A stretch of DNA of 64,000 bases. It comes from Wylensekiella montiformis (lineage in GTDB: Bacteria > Bacillota > Negativicutes > Selenomonadales > Selenomonadaceae). The notes under the pieces were generated by a model. That model was given only the letters and a program-made list of their open reading frames with translations, searched no databases and was not told the origin of the DNA. The DNA lies in contig NZ_VUNL01000013.1 in the NCBI RefSeq assembly GCF_009697385.1, positions 19,400 through 83,399 of the forward strand. Reading direction: 5' to 3'. The position numbers were made by a program, and so were the translations under genes. Each line of letters begins with the position of its first letter. The first letter of the stretch is position 1. Shown piece after piece: positions 36,237 to 45,334 of the stretch.

Positions 36237-37274
36237 TCATATACTTTTTGATTTACTCATTAAACCACGAGATGGTACAGATGCAGTATGAAATGCATAT
36301 TTACATTTATTAGCTATTTTTTCACCTTTACACACAAAATAATCAATCAACTCTTGGCAATTTATTTCTTTTGAGGTATCTATAAGTATTCGAATTGCTG
36401 TTCCATTAAAATAAGTATGTCCTGTCCGTTTTATTCCACTTGAGTTAATAGTTAAAAAATCCTCTCCACTTGCGACAGTTAATTCACCATTGAGATATTT
36501 ACACACTTCCTTAACCATATACAAACCAAAGCCAGAGTTATCCCATTCATTTGAAAGAATCGTTTTCTTTTTTCCATATGCTTGAGATACGCCAGGATTA
36601 AGAGTTAACTTTATAGCCTCTAAATCATTCGTCACTAAATCTCTATAAATTCTGTTCATCTTCATGCTTTTTAATATTCCTATTCCCTCATCACAAATCG
36701 CAATCTCTACCTTATCGTCATTTTTCCAATATTGCCCACATGCCCAAGCAGTTTGTGATTGAGAATGATCGTATATATTCCGAATCATTTCTCGTATAAT
36801 ATACGTCATTAACTGTTTAAATTCTTCATTATTTCTACTTAAAACAATTGCAAGTTTTCTAGACTCCATCTCTATGATATCTCCCATATCTAAGATTTTG
36901 TCTTTTTGCACTCTATTTTCACGATAAGCTTTACTTAAATCGATTCGATGTATAGGTATATAATTATCGTTTCCCAAAGCCATAGCATGATCATACTTCG
37001 AATCCAGATCCTTAGATATCGCACTTATAAACCCCATATTAGTAGCATACGAAAAACCTTTCGCAGAAAAATCCGGTTCAAATTCAAATGCTTTAGTCTT
37101 GTTTTTTTCTCGAAAGCTCTTCATTATCAATGCCATGTAAAGCATACTAAATGGCCTAACCCATTGCATTTTAGCCACCAAACAAATATAGTCATCCACA
37201 TTAATCCCTTTTAATTTATACGCAAAATCTAATGCTGTATCCGTATACGATTTAGTTGGTATCTCTATTCTCAT
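36237..37274 (-). CDS. stand-alone GHKL ATPase-domain protein
   Basis: 345 residues, no signal or membrane segment. The C-terminal half is a GHKL (Hsp90/histidine-kinase-type) nucleotide pocket: N-box REMIRNIYDHS (about 161-171), G1 CDEGIGI (194-200) and G2 NSGFGLYMVKEV (246-257). No kinase His domain, receiver or MutL/GyrB part is present. The N-terminal 150 residues are not recognised. Much more AT-rich than neighbours, so recently acquired. Known phage-defence systems use such ATPases with a nuclease partner; that role is inference. Confidence 0.75.
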   Translation of the reverse strand: MRIEIPTKSYTDTALDFAYKLKGINVDDYICLVAKMQWVRPFSMLYMALIMKSFREKNKTKAFEFEPDFSAKGFSYATNMGFISAISKDLDSKYDHAMALGNDNYIPIHRIDLSKAYRENRVQKDKILDMGDIIEMESRKLAIVLSRNNEEFKQLMTYIIREMIRNIYDHSQSQTAWACGQYWKNDDKVEIAICDEGIGILKSMKMNRIYRDLVTNDLEAIKLTLNPGVSQAYGKKKTILSNEWDNSGFGLYMVKEVCKYLNGELTVASGEDFLTINSSGIKRTGHTYFNGTAIRILIDTSKEINCQELIDYFVCKGEKIANKCKYAFHTASVPSRGLMSKSKSI

Positions 37275-37443
37275 AATTCACCTATTATAATCATTTTTAC
37301 TTCACACCTGCAAGTCCTTTAATCGTCATTTTATAAAGACAGGATGCTTCTCTACCATTTAGGGAACTATCTGCACGACAATTTTCACTGTCTACTGTAC
37401 AAGATAGGAATGCTAATGTGCAAATCCCATGCTCCATAACCAG

Positions 37444-37527
37444 TTACAGAGAGTGCCTATAATCTCCAGCCAACAGCTCTGTTATTTTATCTACGGGACA
37501 ATCATCTGCATCAACATAAATCCTTAT
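37444..37527 (-). pseudogene. remnant of a YaiI/YqxD-like (DUF188) gene
   Basis: Directly after the N-hydrolase stop the minus strand reads RIYVDADDCPVDKI in frame, close to the N-terminus of YaiI/YqxD proteins, then stops after about 26 codons. The expected ATG is ATA. The rest of the 37275-37443 gap holds another open stretch that I do not recognise. Confidence 0.35.
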
Positions 37528-37922
37528 TAGATATTTCTCACTTGCGCTAATATCTCGGATTCATCTGCATAGCGATGTATATGGAATCGTTTGTTTCCGG
37601 TCAGCATAGCAAAAAGCTGTGTTTCCTGTGGGCGATAGAAAATATGTACTTTCTTGCCCTGAGCTTCAGCGTAAGCCAACTCATATCCAACGCCCAACGA
37701 TACCTGAGTGCATTCTGCTACGACAACATCACATTCACGCAGCCAAGCCGTATCCTGTTCATAGATAGCTTTGTCACCTTTATCTTCTACCGTAGATAAA
37801 CTCAAGTCACCTACATGCTCAGTAAGCACTTGATGTTTTTCTTTCAAGACAGCTATGACTTTACGATAGAGTTCCGCATCCTGCCTGCCGCCGCGTATGG
37901 AACCTGCAAAATAAACCTTCAT
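37527..37922 (-). CDS. DNPH1-like nucleotide N-hydrolase / nucleoside 2-deoxyribosyltransferase
   Basis: 131 residues. It opens with KVYFAGSIRGGR and contains AECTQVSLGVGYELAYAEAQG, which matches the catalytic Glu region of DNPH1 (Rcl), an enzyme that cleaves 5-hydroxymethyl-dUMP to the free base. Two outcomes fit: a housekeeping pool-cleaning enzyme, or a defence enzyme acting on modified phage nucleotides. It lies between the GHKL and helicase genes on the same strand but with gene remnants on both sides. Confidence 0.82.
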   Translation of the reverse strand: MKVYFAGSIRGGRQDAELYRKVIAVLKEKHQVLTEHVGDLSLSTVEDKGDKAIYEQDTAWLRECDVVVAECTQVSLGVGYELAYAEAQGKKVHIFYRPQETQLFAMLTGNKRFHIHRYADESEILAQVRNI

Positions 37923-37932
37923 CGTCCCAGCC

Positions 37933-38117
37933 TCATTTCATCTTCAAGTCCAACAGTACCTTATCGGTTTCCCACAGCGATATGACCGTATAGCTAATCC
38001 CTCTAGAACAACCTTGATTTCTTCAGCCTTTACCTTTGCTCGTTCCAGATTCGTTTCCTTACGGCCATCTATACAGGACACCACGGCATAATGGCCTACA
38101 GAGTTGAACGCAGCCAC
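37933..38117 (-). pseudogene. small frameshifted gene remnant
   Basis: An open stretch reads SVGHYAVVSCIDGRKETNL and continues to KVVLEGLAIRS, then continues in another frame as LWETDKVLLDLKMK and a stop. The two parts look like one short protein split by a frameshift. Family not recognised. The rest of 37923-38206 shows nothing else. Confidence 0.3.
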
Positions 38118-38206
38118 CGCAGAGACTATTGCACATGATCAAACATGCGACAGCCCCCCTCATCATCGCTTTTTAGTTTCGGATGGTAACATTAATTGTC
38201 CGCCTG

Positions 38207-41101
38207 CTATTTACTCCCAATTATTTCAAGACCTTGAACCTTTCCGGCTCTTTTAATGTACGTTGAAGCTGCTGCCAACACTTCTTGAACCTTGTCCGTC
38301 ATTTTAGCTGATTTACTCAATGCAGGTTGAACTATTACAATGAATGCAGTTACCCTTTTACCCGCATCTCGGAGTACTCTAAGACATTCTTGAAAATCTC
38401 CTCGTACAGGCTTACAATGGCCGACGGTATGTCTACTTGAAATTTTTTCCGTAAATTTCCCTTTTGTTCTGAGCCATATAGTAGATTTAACTGCTTGTCC
38501 TGCAACCTCATATACGTCTTCCATACATGCATTATACTTAGCTGAATGCATCTTCTTAACATGGTAAAGCCGAACTATTACCTGATTGTCTTGCACTTGT
38601 ATTGCAATATAATCGGCTATTTCTCCTGAACCATGATCATACAGAATATATGTGTTTTGTGCATCCAACTTGAGATGTTGTTCCAAAGCGTCTTGAATAG
38701 AAACCTTTCCCTTAAATCTAGAAGAACCAAACTCCAGTCCAACATCTGTATTTAATTCATCCCAATCAAAATCTTCAATCTTTTTCTGATCAAAACTGAT
38801 GGCATCGGGATTTCCTTTGTATATTTCAGATCCAGTTATCAAAGACTCATCAAGGGTTCTAAACAGTACTGGATTATCATTGAAATAGTCTTCCAACCCA
38901 TATTCTTCCGTACCGATGCGTGTATACAGGTCAGCTTCTTCCGAAGAATACTTACCTTGAATATCACAAGTTAGTGTCATGGACAATTCTGTATTTAAGA
39001 TAGCAATGGTGACCTGCGTTTTGCTTGTTTCTTTTATTGTCAGACTAAAATCTGTCAAGCGATATCCGTTCCCCGGCTTACTTCTGCTTCTGATGATGGG
39101 AGGTGAAGAATACGTTGTACCTGCATAATCTGCAAAAAACAGATTATCTGGATACTCTGTTAATCGTTCAGCCATAGGTATATAATCGTAATTTGTATTT
39201 GTTCTTACTTTTATATTGCTGTTAGTAATTTTCTCTCCGAGTCGTTCGACCCACTGGATGTAATCTGGAATATTCCGATATTCACTGCTCCATACCTTAG
39301 ATGCGCTGCTATATCCAATTGTTATATTTTCTGACTCTCCACTGGAAATATCAGTCGCCTTGCAGAACACATGTCCTGCGGAATACATCTTTCCCGTACT
39401 TGGGTCTATTGAATCACTAACATCTGACCCCGCCATGATCCTATATGCTTCCCCCGATTCACTATAACGATTCACCATACCCGAGTTAAATATTTCAAAG
39501 CCATTAAGATATCCAAGAACCCTGTTCATTTCAAATTTAGGAATCTTATCATATTCCTCGCAAAAAACCTCAGCCAAACGGTCATATATTTTTTCCGTAT
39601 GACATTGAGAATAGATGTGTAGTAATCCCAGTTTCTTTTGATAATGAATAATGTACAATGTATAGACCTTATTAATCCTAAATTCCGCACTCATCCACAA
39701 AGGTGAAACATACTCCAAGCCAATTCCTATTATTGTATTATCCTCTTTATTGCGATGTATACGAGTTCCAACATTGAATTCCTCTGGGAAGTCTGCTTCC
39801 AAGTTAAATCCTTTCACTTTATATATTCTGTCATGGCAATTCAAGGTAATTGCTTGAATTGGAATCCTGTCTTCATCCACTACACCCGCTAAAGATTGAT
39901 AACCCTTATAATATCTCCTGTTTGCTTGCTCCTTTTGATTCTTACCTTCGCTCATATCAATAATCATTTCCTGCCAGATAGCATCCTTGGCATACAAACG
40001 ATTATTCTCAATTTCCAAATCTTCATTTTCGACAGCAATAAACTTCGCTTTTCCAATATTAGCAGCATTTGTGCGAGCAAACCGACCCACGAATTGCAAT
40101 GTAGCTGCAAGTGATTTATGTGGAGCATGAACCGCAGCAATTTTTAGATTAGGGAAATCGAATCCTTCGCCTAACATATCTACACATATTATTCCATCAA
40201 TACTATGTTTTTTTAGCTCCTGAATGTATTGTTTGACTTTTACATTACTCATGGAGCTATCTATCCTCTTCAGATTCAAGCTCGTATTTTCCCGATATAG
40301 ACGCTCTAACACATCTGCGCTACTCTTAGAATCTGTTCTCACCATTATATAGTGTTCAAGGCCTTCATCCCGATCAGCCAGAAGTACTTCCTCTGCTTTT
40401 TTAGCAATTCGCAGATCTGTATCACCGCCATCCGGAACAGCTATGTATTGAATCTCTCCAAAGATTCCATCTCTATAAGCCATTGACAAAGGATAGTCAT
40501 ATACGATTTCCCCTTTGATTTCCTTACAATCCAAACGAAATGGTGTGGCTGTAAAAAGTATGTGGGTTGCTTTATCAGTATTGATCAGAATCTGCTGCCA
40601 TGTTTTTGCCGGTGTATGGTGTGCTTCATCAACTTCTACAAGCGTTATCTTTTTCTTAGCCCAGTCTGTTTCACTCAAACTTAGCGCGCATTGTGGAGTC
40701 GCTACAATGACATCTGATTTCTCATAAATCGGAATCATCTCGTCGTTATATTTGTGGAGCATTTCATACACTACCGGCTTCTTCATAGATGCTTTAAAGA
40801 CATTAGCATTACATAGCGTCGTTAGTTCTTGAAAATCATCAGCAATCTGCCCTCTCACCATTGCACTTGGAGTGACAACAAGAACTTTGTTTTTTCCAAG
40901 CAGATATGGAGCCACCATAAGAACGGCTGTTTTTCCAGATCCAGTCGGCATAACTGTTATAGCCGCTTGTTTTGAATTCATTGTAAAAAAGGATGCTATG
41001 GCATGGATTGCCCCTAACTGCGCATTACGCAACCCCTGATGCTTTTCAGAATCTCTAGTGTACATTATGTTCTTATAGTTAGAAGAAAAATACCTTCTCA
41101 T
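38207..41101 (-). CDS. SF2 DEAH-box helicase with nuclease-like C-terminal domain
   Basis: 964 residues. Helicase core: Walker A MPTGSGKT (about 51-58), DEAH (158-161), TAT (184-186), GEGFDFP and QFVGRFART (336-344). A middle region of about 350 residues is not recognised. The C-terminus (about 818-930) has IADYIAIQ, then RLYHVKKM and EDVYEVAGQAVKS, a D..HxK arrangement reminiscent of PD-(D/E)XK nucleases in defence helicases. The ATG at 41101 has GGAGG five bases upstream; a TTG at 41143 is weaker. AT-rich. Likely an anti-phage or DNA-processing enzyme. Confidence 0.8.
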   Translation of the reverse strand: MRRYFSSNYKNIMYTRDSEKHQGLRNAQLGAIHAIASFFTMNSKQAAITVMPTGSGKTAVLMVAPYLLGKNKVLVVTPSAMVRGQIADDFQELTTLCNANVFKASMKKPVVYEMLHKYNDEMIPIYEKSDVIVATPQCALSLSETDWAKKKITLVEVDEAHHTPAKTWQQILINTDKATHILFTATPFRLDCKEIKGEIVYDYPLSMAYRDGIFGEIQYIAVPDGGDTDLRIAKKAEEVLLADRDEGLEHYIMVRTDSKSSADVLERLYRENTSLNLKRIDSSMSNVKVKQYIQELKKHSIDGIICVDMLGEGFDFPNLKIAAVHAPHKSLAATLQFVGRFARTNAANIGKAKFIAVENEDLEIENNRLYAKDAIWQEMIIDMSEGKNQKEQANRRYYKGYQSLAGVVDEDRIPIQAITLNCHDRIYKVKGFNLEADFPEEFNVGTRIHRNKEDNTIIGIGLEYVSPLWMSAEFRINKVYTLYIIHYQKKLGLLHIYSQCHTEKIYDRLAEVFCEEYDKIPKFEMNRVLGYLNGFEIFNSGMVNRYSESGEAYRIMAGSDVSDSIDPSTGKMYSAGHVFCKATDISSGESENITIGYSSASKVWSSEYRNIPDYIQWVERLGEKITNSNIKVRTNTNYDYIPMAERLTEYPDNLFFADYAGTTYSSPPIIRSRSKPGNGYRLTDFSLTIKETSKTQVTIAILNTELSMTLTCDIQGKYSSEEADLYTRIGTEEYGLEDYFNDNPVLFRTLDESLITGSEIYKGNPDAISFDQKKIEDFDWDELNTDVGLEFGSSRFKGKVSIQDALEQHLKLDAQNTYILYDHGSGEIADYIAIQVQDNQVIVRLYHVKKMHSAKYNACMEDVYEVAGQAVKSTIWLRTKGKFTEKISSRHTVGHCKPVRGDFQECLRVLRDAGKRVTAFIVIVQPALSKSAKMTDKVQEVLAAASTYIKRAGKVQGLEIIGSK

Positions 41102-41179
41102 TACATCCTCCAGCTTGTATTTATTGATATTCTTCACCAGCAAACTTTTTATGCTGACTCTCGGTGCTTTTCCTACCTC

Positions 41180-41479
41180 CCAAAACAGAAAATCGGCATA
41201 TGCAACCTAAAATCCCAACAGAATTTTTACCTATGAAAAATGGAGAATCGCAGACCTCATATTCCACGCCATAGCGTTCCAGCGTCTTCAGGCGATGCAC
41301 CTGCTCAGCAAAGAGATACAACTGACCCTGCACAATACCCGTGGCATTCCAGTACTACACTTAGTATATTCGCCCACCAGCTCCGTCTTATGCCCCTTGC
41401 GCTTCAGCTTCGAGAAAAAATCTGCCATGATGGTGCTCTTGCCGATGGCAGCACCGCCATAAAAGTTAATTCCCTTCAA
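41180..41479 (-). pseudogene. broken P-loop ATPase gene
   Basis: The first part reads MKGINFYGGAAIGKSTIMAD followed by FFSKLKRKG and ELVGEYTK. After a frame change the second part reads QGQLYLFAEQVHRLKTLERY and EVCDSPFFIG. Together they resemble a short AAA/kinase-like ATPase found on phages and islands, disrupted in the middle and cut at the end. The remaining DNA to 41758 shows no gene. Confidence 0.6.
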
Positions 41480-41875
41480 ATTCTCACCTCGAAATTCACT
41501 CTATACATTATATCACTTCTTAGGAGCGTTTAAAACGACTGTTCCCCTGTATTATACATAATAATGCCCCCTGCCTAACACGCAAACGATTGATTTTCGC
41601 TTATGAACCCCCTTGATTCGAATGATAATGCCTAGCATATTCCAAGAGCCACCATCCTGCTTTTATCACCGCCCCGCAATACAAAAAGACCTCAACACCT
41701 TTATTTCATAGGGGTTTGCGGTCTTTTTATTTCTGTTTAATTGTATAAAATATGAAGTGGTAAACTAAAATTGGACACGGAGGGGGTAATTTTTGGACAT
41801 ACGGTGTATACTGTACGGATAGTACGAAATTAATTATCGGACAGAAATTCTCCCTCACAGGACAGGAGGTTTGCC

Positions 41876-42226
41876 GTGAAGTACACAAAAGAACAGAGAT
41901 TGGACATTGGCCGCCGCATTTACGACGGCGAAATCAGCCGGTATGAAGCTGCAGAGGAATACGGTATCAATGAGTAGACGGCACGGAATTACATGAGAAT
42001 GTACCGGGATGCCAACCAGTTGCCGCCCAGGCAGGGACGAAGAAGCATCTGTGCGCCCTCGTTCAAGAAAGCTCCGGCAGAGCTGGATGAACTGAAGGCG
42101 ATGACAAAGGAAGAACTTATCCAGGAACTAATCAAGGCCAAGATAACCGAGGCACGGCTAAAAAAAGGCTACGAGGTGAAGGGAGATGGTACTGTAATTC
42201 TGTACGGCAACAAGATTATCAAGTAA
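41876..42226 (+). pseudogene. IS3 OrfA with in-frame amber
   Basis: GTG start at 41876 behind GGAGG. KYTKEQRLDIGRRIYDGEIS and YEAAEEYGINE are followed by TAG at 41975-41977 (codon 34), then the same frame continues as TARNYMRMYRDANQLPP and ends with the usual coiled coil. An internal start at 41993 could yield the tail only. Without OrfA the element may not move unless the codon is read through. Confidence 0.8.
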
Positions 42227-42228
42227 TC

Positions 42229-43083
42229 ATGGAACTATCCGGAGAAATTCCGGTGAAGCTTCTTTGCAAGACAATGGGCATCCAGAGGAGCAGTTTCTAC
42301 GCTTGGAAAAAACATCTTTCTCAGCCGTCGGGCAAAGAAAAGCGCCTTTTGAGCAACGTCCTGCTGTTCCAGGAGTACCATTGGAAGTATCCATCGCACG
42401 GCTATCGCTGGCTGAACGCCAAGATACGGTTGGACAAAGAGATTGTCCTGTCCGATCCCTATGCCCACAAATGCTGTAGGATTGCGGGAATCAAGAGCAA
42501 ATCCAAGCACTACAGGTACAAGAAGGCTGGCGATCCAGCGCGGATATTTCCCAACCTGCTCATGTCTGAAATGCAGATCGATGGGCCAATGCAGTGCATC
42601 GTGAGTGATATGACCGCTTTTTATGTGAAAGGCATCTACCATGAACTGACTCTTTATATGGATCTCTGGAACAATGAGATTGTCAGTCATTCCCTCTCTG
42701 CAAAACGCGGTGATCGCATGACTTACATCAGCGGACTGGAAAATCTGATTGAGTGGCAAAAACGGCATCCGGAGCACCAAATGGTTCTCCATTCTGACCA
42801 GGGATCGGTCTACGCATCCAAAGCCTACAACGAGCTATTGCCCATGTACGGCATCACCCGATCCATGTCACGTGCCGGGACCCCCACAGACAATGCCGCT
42901 ATGGAGTCCATCAATGGATGGATCAAGGCGGAGCTGTTCATGGACTTGCATGTGACCGGCGAGAAACCGGTCAAGGAGGAGGTGGATGACTACATTCTTT
43001 TCTTCAATGAACAGAGGCCAGCCTATTCCTTAGGCTACCTGACGCCGAAGCAGTATCGGGAACGTCACACGCCCATCTGCTGA
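42229..43083 (+). CDS. IS3-family transposase OrfB
   Basis: 284-residue rve/DDE integrase-core protein: CIVSDMTAFYV (first Asp), VLHSDQGSVYAS (second Asp), and TPTDNAAMESINGWIKAE (Glu). The end FNEQRPAYSLGYLTPKQYRE is typical. It begins three bases after orfA, where a programmed frameshift normally joins the two products. Confidence 0.92.
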   Translation: MELSGEIPVKLLCKTMGIQRSSFYAWKKHLSQPSGKEKRLLSNVLLFQEYHWKYPSHGYRWLNAKIRLDKEIVLSDPYAHKCCRIAGIKSKSKHYRYKKAGDPARIFPNLLMSEMQIDGPMQCIVSDMTAFYVKGIYHELTLYMDLWNNEIVSHSLSAKRGDRMTYISGLENLIEWQKRHPEHQMVLHSDQGSVYASKAYNELLPMYGITRSMSRAGTPTDNAAMESINGWIKAELFMDLHVTGEKPVKEEVDDYILFFNEQRPAYSLGYLTPKQYRERHTPIC

Positions 43084-43299
43084 TCTCGTCTGCATTATCG
43101 ATGGCATGGTTTGTCTAACAAGCTTGAAGGATGTCAGAAAAGTTGATGAATCTTGTACAACGATTCGTTTTTTATGCCTGATTTTTTTAGTTTGTGTCCA
43201 ATTTTTGTTGACAAGTGCAAATAAGCTATAAATTTGTCCAATTGTCTTATATTGTTGATACAAACACACTTTCCCCTTTTGAAACGCCTAAGGGGGTTC

Positions 43300-43428
43300 A
43301 AAAAAGTGTATTCGTGTGCGAGTACCGAGAAGCCTTGCTACGACTAAGTTCCGAGCCTTTTGTGATACGCCTCAGGGCAATGCCCAAGAGCATACCTTAT
43401 TTATTTGCAACCTCTATGAACTCACATA
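43300..43428 (-). ncRNA. candidate structured RNA, copy 2 (orphan)
   Basis: Same layout as the prfC leader RNA: promoter at 43435-43464, start near 43428, terminator stem 43308-43314 with 43319-43325 (one mismatch) and six U. The tip stem is GGGC/GCCC and the next stem is extended (GGTATGC with GCGTATC), so pairing is kept although the bases changed. No gene follows it in the same orientation. Confidence 0.5.
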
Positions 43429-43434
43429 ATAATC

Positions 43435-43464
43435 ATTCTACCATAAAATAAGAAGGGAATACAA
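43435..43464 (-). promoter_or_regulatory. promoter of RNA unit, copy 2
   Basis: TTGTAT (43459-43464), 18 bases, TAGAAT (43435-43440) on the minus strand; identical to copy 1. Confidence 0.55.
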
Positions 43465-43493
43465 GAAAATTGGCACGGGACTTTGCCCGCGCT

Positions 43494-44028
43494 TGTAGGT
43501 TTACAATAGATGTGAGACTGGAGGGATATACAAAAGCGACCGAATCCCGTAGAATATTGGTTGCAACAAACTTCTACAAAAGGAGACCCGATCGCCATGT
43601 CTATCATACCACATCAGAAGCGTTATTTGCCACATGAAATGGGGACGCGCATTCACGCCGTCACCCTCTATCGCTCAGCCAAGGATATCGAGTTCGTCTG
43701 TCGTCGCTATAAAATTTCAAAAGCATCCCTCATGCGCTGGAACAAGCGTTATGATGGTACGCCAGAATCTCTCGCTGACCGATCGCATCGCCCCCATACC
43801 GTACATCCCAGAGCACATACCAACGAAGAAATCATGTGGGTATTGAACCTTGTCCGTCGAAACCCCGACATAACCCCCTGCGAACTCTACGGAAAGCTCA
43901 GGCTAAACACGGATTTATCTGCACTTCTACTCATTGGATGATCTGAACCTGCAGATGCGCCATTACATCTATGGGAATGCCTCATAATTGATAACTTTTA
44001 TCGATCTCACATCATTGACAAACCTACA
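43494..44028 (+). mobile_element. internally deleted IS, copy 2 (535 bp)
   Basis: Same ends and content as the element at 31121-31656, with a few substitutions and indels. The DDE part is missing in the same way, so the deletion predates the duplication. Confidence 0.8.
43597..43941 (+). pseudogene. transposase N-terminal HTH fragment, copy 2
   Basis: Begins at ATG 43597. The HTH region equals copy 1 except for one early residue. The C-terminal reading differs (NPDITPCELYGKLRLNTDL here) because this copy lacks the extra C residues of copy 1. Confidence 0.8.
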
Positions 44029-44130
44029 TCACAGATATCCAGATAATCTGAAATAAATATTGGCAAAACAGCCTGTTTTGCTTTAGAATGATTGGTGGTT
44101 AAAGTTTTCATGTGGTATGTAAATTTTACC

Positions 44131-45124
44131 ATCGAGTAGGAGCTTGACCATTAATTGACCAGCCGACCTCTCACACCACCGTGCGTACCGTTCGGTACAC
44201 GGCGGTTCTCTAGTTTTCACATACTTGCTCGTAATAGCTCGTCAGGCTTATATAGCCTTGGCGGGCTATTTCTTTATTTGTCAGGATATGAAGAGCAGCA
44301 TTAATGCTGCTCTCCATATCCCTTTTTGGCAATCGGCCAGCTCGTGTACTTTCCAATCCGGCAGATTATATTGCCTTATCATCCGGCACCGTGTCTTGAC
44401 CTTCTTCCATTGTTTCCAATAGATTGCCCGTATTCTACGCCGGATCCATTCATCCATCTTCATCAGCAACTTCTTCATATCCGCCAGTTTGAAGTAATTC
44501 ACCCATCCTTTAACAAATCGTTTTGGGATAAGCGGTCTTTCTTCGTTGCTTATCGCCTTGTTTCGGTTCGTTATCGCCCGCAGGCGGTTCTTCATCTTGG
44601 CAAGAGATTTCTTATGTACCTTGAACTGGCATTTCCCTTTGTAACGGTAAAAGCCGTACCCCAGATACTTCACTTTCGAGATATGTGCCACACTGGTCTT
44701 TTCCCGGTTCACTTTGAGAAACAGTTTCTTTTCAAAGAATTTCTATCAGCTTGCTTTGGCATACTGTATCAAAGAACTTTTCCAAGTCCATATCGACTAC
44801 ATAGACATACCCTTCGTCGGCATATCGCTGACAGGTTTTCAGCGCGTCATGGGCTCCTCGTTTTGGCCGAAAGCAAAAACTTGTTTCTGAGAACTGCGGT
44901 TCGTAAATTGGCGTGAGTATCTGCGCTATGGCCTGCTGTATCACGCGGTCTACGACCGTTGGATTTAGCCTAATGTGGTTTCTGTTCGTCAGGCCAGAGA
45001 TTTGCCTGCACCTTCCTTCAGATTCCACCTCGCGGTGGGCACCCTTGATGTTCGGCTATTACCTTCCCGCTACCGGGTAGTCTTGGAACTTTCACCCATT
45101 AGAGTACGCCCATGCCGGGCGCAC
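44131..45124 (-). mobile_element. truncated group II intron
   Basis: The 5' end GTGCG is at 45120-45124 and continues GCCCGGCATGGGCG with typical domain I sequence (GGGTGAAAGTTCC). At the 3' side GAACCGCC..GGTGGTGTGAGAGG (about 44165-44210) matches domain V, and the end is CTCCTACTCGAT at 44131. At about 1 kb it is half the normal length; the middle of the encoded protein is deleted. Confidence 0.8.
44281..45028 (-). pseudogene. group II intron reverse transcriptase/maturase, internally deleted
   Basis: The N-terminal piece (44732-45028) has NPTVVDRVIQQAIAQIL and PKRGAHDALKTCQRY with VVDMDLEKFFDTV, the early reverse-transcriptase blocks. The C-terminal piece (44281-44712) has the maturase motif PKRFVKGWVNYFKLADMKK and YWKQWKKVKTR. 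The catalytic YADD region between them is gone and the frames are not joined. Confidence 0.85.
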
Positions 45125-45334
45125 ATACAGAAAAATTGACACACCCAGCCTTCCCGAAAACTGGTGTGAAGAACTTAACAAGTAACCATCAAGTGCTGTG
45201 ATGAAATGAGAAAGCATTTTATCCACAGCACCTTTTTGTTGTACAAATTTATATTTTATACCATTGTAGTCTAAAAAAGGACACAATGCCCCTTGCCCCA
45301 TAGAACAGCTTGTTATCTGTTTATGCGGCTAATT

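Larger units (their letters stand above)
41759..43212 (+). mobile_element. IS3-family insertion sequence
   Basis: 1454 bp with imperfect inverted ends that share AAATTGGACAC near both termini, and a possible 4-bp target duplication AAGT (41755-41758 and 43213-43216). It contains orfA, broken by an amber codon, and an intact orfB. Inserted about 20 bases left of the right-hand direct repeat. Confidence 0.82.
43237..44051. repeat. right 815-bp direct repeat flanking the island
   Basis: Second copy of 30864-31679. The segment nearest the IS and the IS itself are nearly identical; the central RNA part differs at many positions. It no longer precedes prfC: left of it lies the IS3 end. Confidence 0.85.

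Noticed and set aside
44225..44422. Small plus-strand open frame in the group II intron
   Set aside because: It is antisense to the maturase remnant and has no support of its own.
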